Of a stretch of 15,619 nucleotides of DNA, positions 1-5,820 are shown in pieces. Position 1 is the first letter of the stretch. Every line of letters starts with the position of its first letter. Under the pieces are notes generated by a model, which worked only from the letters and a program-made list of their open reading frames with translations, had not been told where the DNA came from and made no database searches. This stretch comes from Alphaproteobacteria bacterium (GTDB lineage Bacteria; Pseudomonadota; Alphaproteobacteria; Sphingomonadales; Sphingomonadaceae), in the NCBI GenBank assembly GCA_005882415.1, contig VBAE01000087.1, positions 1-15,619 of the forward strand. Direction: 5' to 3'. The position numbers and the translations under genes are program-made.

Positions 1-762
1 GCGCAGCTCGAATCGGCGCTCTTGAACGCCGCCTTCAACGCCCGCGATGCGATGCCCGAGGGCGGGCGGATCACTTTGTGCACCGAGAACAGGGAGGGCG
101 GCGGGACCGACGGTACGGACGCGGTCGCGATCGCGCTTCGCGACACCGGCCAGGGGATGAGCCCGGACGTTCTGACCCGCGCCTTCGAGCCCTTCTTCAC
201 CACCAAGCCGGTCGGCAAGGGCACCGGCCTCGGCCTGTCCCAGATTCACGGCTTCGCCGCCCAGTCCGGCGGGCGGGCCGAGGTCGAATCGGTGGAAGGG
301 GAGGGGACGACGATCCGCCTCATCCTGCCGCGCTCGGACAAGCTGCCCGCGCAGCACCGCGCGGCGGAGAGCGAAGGCGAGGCACCGGCCGGCCTCAAGG
401 TGCTGCTGGTCGAGGACAACGACCATGTCCGCGAATTCGCCACCGCTCTGCTCGAGGACCTCCACTACAAGGTACTCTCCGCCGAGGGCGGCGAAGAGGC
501 GCTCGCCTTGCTGGAGCGCGAGGAGGTCGACCTGCTCTTCTCCGACGTGGTGATGCCGGGAATGAGCGGAATCGACTTGGCCCGGGCCGCCCGCGAGGCG
601 CACCCCGGCCTCCCCGTCCTCCTCGCCAGCGGCTATAGCGAAGCCGTGATCGAAGGCGCCGCCGCGCCCTTCGAATTCCTCAACAAGCCCTACGACCCCA
701 CCATGCTCGCCACCGCCATCGCCGCCGCGATGAAGCGGGCTGGGGCGACCGCTGACGCCTGA
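1..762 (+). CDS. Hybrid sensor histidine kinase, C-terminal part (ATPase plus receiver), 5' end outside window
   Basis: The reading frame is open from base 1, so the gene starts upstream and only its C-terminal 253 residues are present. It begins in a HATPase_c domain: N-box NAAFNARDAM, G1 box DTGQGM, F box FEPFFTTK and G2 box GKGTGLGLSQIHG are all intact, so the ATP site should work. A receiver domain follows, opening with VLLVEDND, carrying the likely phosphoacceptor Asp in LLFSDVVMPGMSG and the conserved Lys in LNKPYD. In the family the kinase phosphorylates its own receiver or a partner regulator. The input domains and the phosphorylated His are not in the window, so its signal cannot be inferred. 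It ends 2 nt from the stop of the convergent osmC gene. Family assignment is firm; the pathway is unknown. Confidence 0.93.
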   Translation, partial: AQLESALLNAAFNARDAMPEGGRITLCTENREGGGTDGTDAVAIALRDTGQGMSPDVLTRAFEPFFTTKPVGKGTGLGLSQIHGFAAQSGGRAEVESVEGEGTTIRLILPRSDKLPAQHRAAESEGEAPAGLKVLLVEDNDHVREFATALLEDLHYKVLSAEGGEEALALLEREEVDLLFSDVVMPGMSGIDLARAAREAHPGLPVLLASGYSEAVIEGAAAPFEFLNKPYDPTMLATAIAAAMKRAGATADA

Positions 763-764
763 GC

Positions 765-1193
765 TCAGTCTTTCAGGCGGATGTCCAAGGTGATTTCCGC
801 ATTCAGCAGCTTGGAGACGGGGCACCCCGCTTTCGCTTCCGCCGCAATCGCCCGGAAGCGCTCCTCGGTAATTCCCTCGACGCTCGCCTCAAGCACCAGG
901 TCCGAACGGGTGATCGAAAACCCCTCGCCATCCTTGTCGAGCGCGACCTTGGCGGTGGTCGCGAGCGTCCCCGCCTCGAGCCCTTCCTTAGCCAGCGCGA
1001 AGGACAGCGCCATGGTGAAGCAGGCGGCGTGGGCGGCGGCGATCAGCTCTTCCGGATTGGTGCCGCGCTCGTCGCCGAAGCGGGTGCCGAAGCCGTAACG
1101 CTGCTCGTCGAGCACGCCCGACTGAGTCGAAACATGCCCGACGCCCTCCTTGCCGAGGCCTTCATAACGTGCGGAGCCGGTGCGCGTGATCAT
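765..1193 (-). CDS. osmC: OsmC family organic hydroperoxide reductase / osmotically inducible protein
   Basis: The 142-residue protein has the usual OsmC length and closely resembles E. coli OsmC as I remember it: TGSARYEG near the N-terminus, STQSGVL, YGFGTRF, then GTNPEELIAAAHAACF and AKAGCPVSKLL. OsmC proteins are cytoplasmic thiol peroxidases that reduce organic hydroperoxides with a Cys pair, here Cys58 and Cys124. I chose the ATG at 1193 because GAGGGG lies about 8 nt upstream and homology starts there; the frame is open further upstream, but that stretch is intergenic. A candidate sigma-EcfG promoter (GGAAA-N16-CGTT, 1228-1252) lies about 35 bp upstream, which fits a general stress response target. 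It is convergent with the kinase gene. Confidence 0.95.
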   Translation of the reverse strand: MITRTGSARYEGLGKEGVGHVSTQSGVLDEQRYGFGTRFGDERGTNPEELIAAAHAACFTMALSFALAKEGLEAGTLATTAKVALDKDGEGFSITRSDLVLEASVEGITEERFRAIAAEAKAGCPVSKLLNAEITLDIRLKD

Positions 1194-1227
1194 GATCTTA
1201 GTCCCCTCGCAGGTGCGGTTAAGGGTG

Positions 1228-1252
1228 AACGGTCTCGGACGCCAGAGTTTCC
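1228..1252 (-). promoter_or_regulatory. Candidate sigma-EcfG promoter of osmC
   Basis: On the minus strand GGAAA (1252-1248) is followed by a 16-nt spacer and CGTT (1231-1228). The alphaproteobacterial EcfG pattern is GGAAC-N16/17-CGTT, so there is one mismatch in the -35. The predicted transcript start near 1220 leaves a leader of about 27 nt that includes the osmC ribosome binding site. The spacer length equals that of the nepR and ecfG sites in this window. Confidence 0.6.
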
Positions 1253-1304
1253 TCCTCCGGCGCTTGGGGGTGGAAGGAGAGGCGGGGCGGCACGCGCCCA
1301 CCTG

Positions 1305-1437
1305 CGTCATGCCGGACGGAGGGACCCCGTCAAAGTAGTACTTTGATGGGAACCCTGATCCGGCATCCATGAACACAGGTCTGGGAGAGCTGGTTACGAA
1401 CCGTGTTCATGGATCCCGGGTCGAGCCCGGGATGACG
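1305..1437. repeat. REP-like composite palindrome, copy 1 (left arm interrupted)
   Basis: The outer ends are CGTCATGCCGGA and CCCGGGATGACG, with an inner inverted repeat CCATGAACAC / GTGTTCATGG, as in the copies at 1690 and 9718. The left arm is longer than in those copies: between TGCCGGAC and TCCGGCATCC there are extra bases that include a 17-bp palindrome (1330-1346, TCAAAGTA-G-TACTTTGA). The right arm, CCCGGGTCGAGCCCGGG, is intact. Confidence 0.8.
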
Positions 1438-1503
1438 GGGGAGAGGCGTGGGCGGCCGCACCAGTCCTCCAACTCTCCGCCCGGGAATTCCGCTCTCTTT
1501 TCG

Positions 1504-1628
1504 CGCAGAGAGCGCAGAGGGGCGCAGAGAAACGCAGAGAGGCTGCGCCCGTCCATGAGGCACCGCCTATCCGCCCGCGCCGGAATCTCTGCGTCCCTCT
1601 GCGCCCCTCTGCGTCCGCTGCGCGAATC
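1504..1628. repeat. CGCAGAG-type tandem units forming a large inverted repeat
   Basis: The left arm (about 1499-1541) consists of roughly 9-11 bp purine-rich units, each with CGCAGAG. The right arm (about 1586-1628) is its reverse complement with a few mismatches (TCTCTGCGTCC, CCTCTGCG). The arms are about 40 bp long and separated by about 45 bp. No protein-coding signal was seen here; the element could form a long imperfect hairpin. Confidence 0.75.
1572..1618 (+). repeat. 46-bp direct repeat, copy A (partner at 1792-1838)
   Basis: Starting from CCCGCGCCGGAATCTCTGCG and running through the CCTCTGCG units to GCGTCCGC, this stretch is nearly identical to 1792-1838. It overlaps the right arm of the CGCAGAG inverted repeat. 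Confidence 0.75.
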
Positions 1629-1689
1629 CCTTCTCCGAGTTCGTGCAGGGCACCGGCGGCGAAGGAGAGCGGAGGCCGTTGTATCCCCT

Positions 1690-1785
1690 CGTCATGCCGG
1701 ACTTGATCCGGCATCCATGAACACGGATCGTGTCGGGTTCTCGCTGACCTGTGTTCATGGATCCCGGGTCGAGCCCGGGATGACG
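1690..1785. repeat. REP-like composite palindrome, copy 2
   Basis: This 96-bp element has nested symmetry. Outer CGTCAT / ATGACG ends enclose a left hairpin (ATGCCGGA / TCCGGCAT), a 10-bp inverted repeat (CCATGAACAC / GTGTTCATGG) around a variable centre, and a right hairpin (ATCCCGGG / CCCGGGAT). It can be read as two related REP-like units placed head to head. It is nearly identical to 9718-9813 except in the centre. Confidence 0.85.
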
Positions 1786-1791
1786 AATGAT

Positions 1792-1838
1792 AGCCCGCGC
1801 CGGAATCTCTGCGCCCCTCTGCGCCCCTCTGCGTCCGC
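1792..1838 (+). repeat. 46-bp direct repeat, copy B (partner at 1572-1618)
   Basis: The second copy of the CCGCGCCGGAATCTCTGCG segment with CCTCTGCG units lies directly after REP-like copy 2. Copy A likewise lies close to the other repeat elements, so the repeats cluster in this block. Confidence 0.75.
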
Positions 1839-1878
1839 AAGGGGACTCGCTGGGCGGCGACTGCCGACAGGTCTTATT

Positions 1879-1897
1879 GGAGCGACGAAGTCGCTCC
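1879..1897. repeat. Short perfect hairpin
   Basis: GGAGCGAC and GTCGCTCC form an 8-bp stem around a GAA loop. There is no T-tract on either side, so it is not a typical intrinsic terminator. It sits in gene-free DNA. Confidence 0.6.
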
Positions 1898-1944
1898 CTT
1901 CAGCAAGTGGGAGTGAGTGCACCGCCATATGCCGCGGCACAGCA

Positions 1945-1978
1945 CCTTTGGTCTCTTTGGTGCTTTGGTGCTTTGGGT
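1945..1978 (+). repeat. Imperfect tandem CTTTGGTG repeat
   Basis: About four successive units of CTTTGGTG or close variants occur in a row within otherwise high-GC, gene-free DNA. Copy number may vary between strains because short tandem units are prone to slippage. Confidence 0.65.
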
Positions 1979-1986
1979 GAAACCGG

Positions 1987-2003
1987 GCGGCTGGCCCAGC
2001 CGC
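1987..2003. repeat. Short GC-rich hairpin
   Basis: GCGGCTG and CAGCCGC pair around GCC. On the plus strand it is followed by CAGCGTTAAAATG rather than a run of T, so terminator function is doubtful. Confidence 0.45.
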
Positions 2004-2055
2004 AGCGTTAAAATGAAAGACACCGCGGCCGCACCCACCTCAAGCGCATGCGAAA

Positions 2056-2083
2056 TGGGGGCCGGTGTTGCCACCAGCCCCCA
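2056..2083 (-). terminator. Strong hairpin, terminator-like on the minus strand
   Basis: TGGGGGC and GCCCCCA, then GGTG and CACC, give 11 base pairs with one internal mismatch around a 4-nt loop. Read on the minus strand the stem is followed by TTTCGC, a short T-run. It would end a minus-strand transcript arriving from the purine-rich segment 2100-2700. The T-tract is weak, so termination is an inference. Confidence 0.45.
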
Positions 2084-2700
2084 CTCTGCCCGGTTCGTGA
2101 GCCTCGCTCCGAAGAGCTCGACGTGCCTTGCCGGGCGGTCGGGTTCCGGCCGAGGCCTCTCGGCCCCGGTCGGTTCCCTGTGGTCGCCGTTTCGATGCCT
2201 TGCGGCGTCTGGCGGCTTCCGCTCGGGCTAGTGCCTCGGCATTGCTGCTGAGGGCGCTTGCCCATTTTTCGGATCCCCTTCGGAAAGGTTTGACCCCTTC
2301 GGATGGCTTTCCCGGGGCTCGATACGAAGTTTGACCTCCGTGCCTTCGTCCCGTCGGTCCACCATTCGGGTTTGACCCCTCATGGCTTTCCTTAAAGGAA
2401 GGGCGATCCAAGGTTTGACCCTCGTTCTACCTCTCCTCTTCGGTCGGCTGGTGAAGCGGGCTTCTCCGGCCTTCCTTTCGCGGTTCCTTCGCCCGAAGGC
2501 TTGGGTTCCGCCGGACCGCCTCGGGAAAGTGGGTTCGGCATCGGCTTTCGCCTTTGCCTCGCGCTTCTTCCCGGGCTTGCCCTGCCTCCGTCTGCCTCTC
2601 TCGATTTCCTTGCGGTCCTCGATACTTGCCGGCTTCGGCAGCGGCTGGAAGCTTGTCTTCGTTTCCGAAGGTCCGCTTCCGGCCACGAGTTGAAGCTGTC
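2084..2700 (-). other. Gene-free, strand-asymmetric segment; possible non-coding RNA
   Basis: The minus strand of about 2250-2700 is rich in G and A, unlike the neighbouring genes. GTTTGACC (plus strand) occurs at 2288, 2329, 2370 and 2413, so at intervals of 41, 41 and 43 bp. The units starting at 2288 and 2370 also share ATGGCTTTCC. A 13-bp palindrome lies at 2388-2400. Long minus-strand frames exist, but the one I read codon by codon (2040-2411) uses codons such as CGA, GGA, AGA and CTA and lacks the G/C third-position bias of every real gene here. I read the segment as non-coding, perhaps a structured RNA ending at the hairpin 2056-2083. No function is recognised. Confidence 0.4.
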
Positions 2701-2721
2701 ATGGCCGCCCCGAGTCGGCAA

Positions 2722-2767
2722 GGCGATTCGGCCTGTGGATAACGGGGATATCGGGGATTGAATCGCC
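2722..2767. repeat. Inverted repeat enclosing a perfect DnaA-box 9-mer
   Basis: GGCGATTC (2722-2729) and GAATCGCC (2760-2767) are perfect 8-bp inverted arms 30 bp apart. Between them TGTGGATAA (2734-2742) is the exact reverse complement of the consensus DnaA box TTATCCACA. Near-repeated CGGGGAT follows twice. Only one full box was seen, so this is not evidence of a replication origin on its own. Confidence 0.55.
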
Positions 2768-2782
2768 CCCGCAACATTCCCC

Positions 2783-3085
2783 TCAGGACGTGCGGCCGCC
2801 CCTCCGGCCGATCGCCTTGCGGGCGGCGTCGTCGAACAGGCCGATGCAGTTCGACCAGATCTCCTCGCCGCTCGCCGGGCTGTAATGGCGGGCGCAGGTG
2901 GTGAGCGCGACCTGGCGGACACGCCTCCTGAGCGCTGCCCGGCCGTCCGGCACGGCGAGGTCGAGATCGCCGATCGGCACCTCGACCCGGAACAGGGGGT
3001 CCGCGGGGGCGGAGGCCCGGGCAGGGGCGGAAGCGGCGGCGAGCGCCGCGGCTCCGCAAGCGAAAGCAAGCATCATGTTGCGCAT
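2783..3085 (-). CDS. UrcA family secreted protein
   Basis: This 100-residue protein starts with an Ala-rich signal peptide (about residues 1-25, ending near ARASAPAD). The mature part carries the UrcA pattern: VPIGDLDLAVPDGRAALRRR, then a Cys in TTCARHY and a second in SNCIGLFDDAARKAI. Those two Cys may form a disulfide. UrcA-family proteins are small exported proteins common in sphingomonads and caulobacters; their biochemical role is not established. The ATG at 3085 is preceded by AGGAAAGGA about 9 nt upstream. It appears to be a single-gene unit. I am confident of the family, not of any function. Confidence 0.85.
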   Translation of the reverse strand: MRNMMLAFACGAAALAAASAPARASAPADPLFRVEVPIGDLDLAVPDGRAALRRRVRQVALTTCARHYSPASGEEIWSNCIGLFDDAARKAIGRRGGRTS

Positions 3086-3243
3086 CTCAGGCGTCCTTTC
3101 CTCGCGGCGAGGCGGATCGTCCCGCCTGCCATTCGGGAGGAGCTACGGGTGCCCGTTGGGGCGCGCTCGCCCGGCGCGACGAAGGGCCGGGCGGCGGAGA
3201 CGAGGCCGGAGACGCGCTCGACGAAGCGACGGACCCCCCCCAG

Positions 3244-3540
3244 TTAGGCGACGCTCTCCCAGGCGCCGATCCGCCGCTCTTCGACGGTGAGCCCCTCCGT
3301 CTCCGAATCGAGCGCGTCATAATCGGCGCGGTGGGCGGTGAGGAAAGCGGCGAAGCGCGCCTGCGATTCCCACCGGTCGATGGTGAGGTAGCTGCCGTCC
3401 GCATCGAGGTACAATTCGGTGCCGAGATAGCCCTCGGCGCGGGCGAACAGCCGCGCCCACTCGCCGTCCGGCCCATAGGTCCGCTCGAACCGCCCCCGCT
3501 CGTCGGCCTTCACCGCATAGGTCCACAGGATCGCGTACAC
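3244..3540 (-). CDS. Antibiotic biosynthesis monooxygenase-like (ABM/dimeric alpha-beta barrel) protein
   Basis: The 98-residue protein reads MYAILWTYAVK at the start, then FERTYGPDGEWARLF, YLGTELYLD, YLTIDRWES and FLTAHRADYDAL, the typical beta-alpha-beta layout of small ABM-fold proteins. Such proteins can be oxygenases or simply dimeric binding proteins; no catalytic residues can be assigned here. I chose the GTG at 3540 because it begins 2 nt after the stop of the DUF899 gene and is where homology starts. The frame stays open upstream only as a shadow of that gene. The near-zero gap suggests translational coupling and a shared role with DUF899. Confidence 0.8.
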   Translation of the reverse strand: MYAILWTYAVKADERGRFERTYGPDGEWARLFARAEGYLGTELYLDADGSYLTIDRWESQARFAAFLTAHRADYDALDSETEGLTVEERRIGAWESVA

Positions 3541-3542
3541 GT

Positions 3543-4244
3543 TCAATAATCCAGCTTGGGATACCAGTCGGAGGGCCGGCCGGCCGGGGTCAGGTCGAGG
3601 ATGTTCCACAAAGGCGCGAGGTCGGGTGCGCCGCGCGGGTCCTGGCCCGGGTCGGCGGTCTCCATGCCCATCTCGCCGGCCCAGGACAGATAGACCTTGC
3701 CGCCGCGCTTCACGAACACGAACAGGCCTGCCCATTCGGAGCCGTCGTCGGCGAGGGTGCGGTAGTCTCGCGCGAATTCGTCGCCGAGCGACTGGTAGAT
3801 GGCGAGGCCGCGCCAGCCGCGCTCGTCGGCGAAGGCGCGCTGCCGCTCGACGGTGGAGCGGCCGACGAGGGCGAGCGCGACCTGCTGCGAGATGTCGGCG
3901 GCGTTGGCGGCGAGGGGGCCGACGAGGTTGGTGCACATCGGGCAGGGCCGCTCCCGCTCCGGCCCGTACATCCAGAAATAGGCGACGAGCGTGTCGTGGG
4001 GGCCGAACAGGTCGGCGAGGGCGAGGCTGCGTCCCGACCCGTCATCGAAGCGATAATGCGGCGCAACCTCGCCACCGAGCGGCAAGGACCGGCGATTTCC
4101 GGCAATTCTGGCAATGTGACGGCGAAGTTCGATCTCCTCGGCGAGCAGCGCCTCGCGGGCGGCGCGGTAGCCGGGGGGCTCGTTGGGCCAGGGCCGGCTT
4201 GCAGCGGCGGCGAGCTCGGCGGCGGGCTTCAGGGGCTCGGACAT
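3543..4244 (-). CDS. DUF899 family thioredoxin-like protein
   Basis: The 233-residue protein matches the DUF899 family: a helical N-terminus, LADLFGPHDTLVAYFWMYG, then GPERERPCPMCTNLVGP with a CPMC motif at residues 101-104, and WAGEMGMETADPGQDPRGAPDL followed by LWNILDLTPAGRP near the end. The family has a thioredoxin-like fold and the CxxC placement suggests redox or peroxidase-like chemistry, but this is not proven for the family. No signal peptide is seen, so it should be cytoplasmic. It is the first gene of a two-gene unit with the ABM-like protein and is divergent from the YjbR gene, with only 46 bp between them. Confidence 0.88.
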   Translation of the reverse strand: MSEPLKPAAELAAAASRPWPNEPPGYRAAREALLAEEIELRRHIARIAGNRRSLPLGGEVAPHYRFDDGSGRSLALADLFGPHDTLVAYFWMYGPERERPCPMCTNLVGPLAANAADISQQVALALVGRSTVERQRAFADERGWRGLAIYQSLGDEFARDYRTLADDGSEWAGLFVFVKRGGKVYLSWAGEMGMETADPGQDPRGAPDLAPLWNILDLTPAGRPSDWYPKLDY

Positions 4245-4290
4245 AGGGCGCCCCTAACATAGGTTGGCCTGAGGTTGTAGGGAGGGTCCC

Positions 4291-4644
4291 GTGGACAGCG
4301 AGTCGATCTTCGAGCGTGCCCTCCGCCTGGCCGGCCACCTCCCCGGAACGGAGGTCGGGACCTCCTACGGCCGCCCCGCGCTCAAGGCCGGCGGCAAGTC
4401 CTTTGCCAACATTTGCAGCGTCCCCGGCGCCCTCGCGGTGCACTGCCCCCTCGAGCTCAAGGCGATGCTGATGGAGGTTGCGCCGGACTTCTACTTCGAC
4501 ACCCCGCACTTCCAGGGCTGGCCGGCGGTGCTGGTGCGGATGGAGGCGATCGACGACGACACCCTCGCGGCCCGCCTCGAAGCGGCCTGGGCGATGCGGG
4601 CGCCGAAGCGGCTGGTCAAGGCGCACGAAGCGGGAGCCGGTTGA
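4291..4644 (+). CDS. MmcQ/YjbR family protein
   Basis: This 117-residue protein has the CyaY-like MmcQ/YjbR fold pattern: an N-terminal helix (FERALRLAGHLPGTEVGTSYGRPALKAGGKSFANI), a central strand region and the motif HFQGWPAVLVRMEAID near residues 72-87. Family members are often annotated as DNA-binding, with little direct proof. The start is a GTG at 4291 with GGAGGG 5-10 nt upstream; there is no in-frame ATG near it. The protein contains no membrane segment. It is followed by the secreted NTF2-like gene after 46 nt on the same strand. Confidence 0.85.
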   Translation: MDSESIFERALRLAGHLPGTEVGTSYGRPALKAGGKSFANICSVPGALAVHCPLELKAMLMEVAPDFYFDTPHFQGWPAVLVRMEAIDDDTLAARLEAAWAMRAPKRLVKAHEAGAG

Positions 4645-4690
4645 CTTGGCCCGGCTCGTCGGTTGGAATTGGCCGACGGGGGAGGCGCGG

Positions 4691-5149
4691 ATGGGACGAG
4701 CGGGGAGAGCGTGGGTGTTGGCGGCGCTGGCGGTAGCCGCGCCTGCGCCGGCGGCGCCAGGGAGGGTGCGGGAGGCCGAGGCGTTCATGGCGGCTTATGC
4801 CCAGGACCTTCGGAGCGGCGACCGCGCGGCCATCGCCGGCCGATACGACCGGCGCGGGGCCTGGCGGGTCGGGAATGGCGAGAAGAGCTTCTCGGGCTGG
4901 CAGGATATCCGGGCCCGCTACCAAGGCCCCGCCTGGTCGCCGCCGTCCAGCTTCGCCTGGCGGGAACTCTCGTTCGAGCCGGTGGGCGAGGGGGTGGTCG
5001 TCGCGGGGCTGTTCGACTGGGGAGTCGGCGCAGGCAAGCCCGTGCTGACCTTCTCCTACAGCGCCTTGCTGGTGCGGCGCGGCGGGGCGCTGCGGATCCG
5101 GCTCGAGGACGAATCGGGCCCGGCCAAGCCGCGGGCGCCGGAGCGCTGA
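4691..5149 (+). CDS. Secreted NTF2-like / SnoaL-like (DUF4440-type) protein
   Basis: The 152-residue protein begins with a signal peptide (MGRAGRAWVLAALAVAAPAPAA). The mature domain has the NTF2-like layout: AEAFMAAYAQDLRSGDRAAIAGRYD, then GWQDIRARYQGP and alternating strands ending in LRIRLEDES. Such domains serve as enzymes or ligand-binding proteins, and no active site can be assigned. I chose the ATG at 4691 because a purine-rich GGGGGAGG lies upstream and the signal peptide begins there; the frame is open further upstream but overlaps the YjbR gene. The stop is 1 nt from the start of the following membrane protein gene, so the two are probably co-translated. Confidence 0.75.
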   Translation: MGRAGRAWVLAALAVAAPAPAAPGRVREAEAFMAAYAQDLRSGDRAAIAGRYDRRGAWRVGNGEKSFSGWQDIRARYQGPAWSPPSSFAWRELSFEPVGEGVVVAGLFDWGVGAGKPVLTFSYSALLVRRGGALRIRLEDESGPAKPRAPER

Positions 5150-5150
5150 G

Positions 5151-5747
5151 ATGAGCCCGTTCGAGCTGGTGTTCGCCCTGTTCGGGCTCCTGCTCGGCCT
5201 CGCGATCGCCGAGGTACTCGGCGGCTTCGCCCGGGCGCTCCGGCTCCGGCGATCGGCCAAGGCGGTTCGGATCGGCTGGCTGACCCCGCTGCTCGGCCTG
5301 TTCGTGATCCTCGACCTGACCAGCTTCTGGGTCGTCGCCTATGAGGCACGCGACCAGCTCCGGGCGAATTACCTGACCCTGATCGTCGTCTCCGCCATCG
5401 TCGGCACCTATTATCTCGCCGCCTCCTTGATCTTCCCGGACGACCCCGGCGAATGGCCGGACTTCGACGATCATTACGACCGCCAGAACCGCTTCGTGAT
5501 CCTCGGCCTGCTTGGCGCCAATCTCGGCAGCGCGGCGGGCCAGATCGCGCTCGAGATCGTCTCCCCCACCCCGGACGCCGCGATGGGAAGCGACGCCCAG
5601 ATAGCCGTCGACGGGCTTACCGGATTGACCGTGCTGGCGCTGCTGATCGCCCTCATCTTCGTAAAGGGGCGCAAGGCCAATGCGGCGATCCTCGTCCTGC
5701 TCGTCGCAATCCTGTTCGGATCGTCGGTCGTCGAGCTGATGGTGTAA
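5151..5747 (+). CDS. Conserved hypothetical integral membrane protein, six predicted helices
   Basis: The 198-residue protein has about six hydrophobic segments (near residues 5-28, 41-63, 73-95, 114-136, 152-170 and 175-196). An acidic, aromatic loop (FPDDPGEWPDFDDHYDRQNRF) lies between the third and fourth. I recognise no named family. It starts 1 nt after the stop of the secreted NTF2-like gene, so it is probably in an operon with it. It converges on the phyP-like gene with 73 bp between. The inner membrane is the expected location; no transport or enzymatic motif is visible. Confidence 0.75.
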   Translation: MSPFELVFALFGLLLGLAIAEVLGGFARALRLRRSAKAVRIGWLTPLLGLFVILDLTSFWVVAYEARDQLRANYLTLIVVSAIVGTYYLAASLIFPDDPGEWPDFDDHYDRQNRFVILGLLGANLGSAAGQIALEIVSPTPDAAMGSDAQIAVDGLTGLTVLALLIALIFVKGRKANAAILVLLVAILFGSSVVELMV

Positions 5748-5820
5748 GGCCAGGGACCGGTTCAAGTCCCACAAGCTGCCCGGCGAATTTGAAGGACCGG
5801 CACAGAGCCTCCTTCGCCCG

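Noticed and set aside
2288..2420. CRISPR-like array from the 41-bp spaced GTTTGACC repeats
   Set aside because: Only 8 bp are conserved per unit, too short for CRISPR repeats, and no cas genes are present.
2040..2686. Long minus-strand reading frames of 123 and 152 codons
   Set aside because: The frame I read codon by codon (2040-2411) has many A/T third positions and rare Arg/Gly codons, unlike every real gene here. The translations are low-complexity, rich in Arg/Lys/Gly, with no recognisable domain.
5753..5770. tRNA-like T-arm (GGTTCAAGTCC) between two genes
   Set aside because: The stem does not pair in the tRNA register and no other tRNA arms precede it. It is only a 5-bp hairpin (GGGAC / GTCCC).
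4042..5774. Minus-strand open frames across the YjbR, NTF2-like and membrane protein genes
   Set aside because: Composition is typical of GC-rich antisense shadows. The plus-strand genes have starts, ribosome binding sites and recognisable features.
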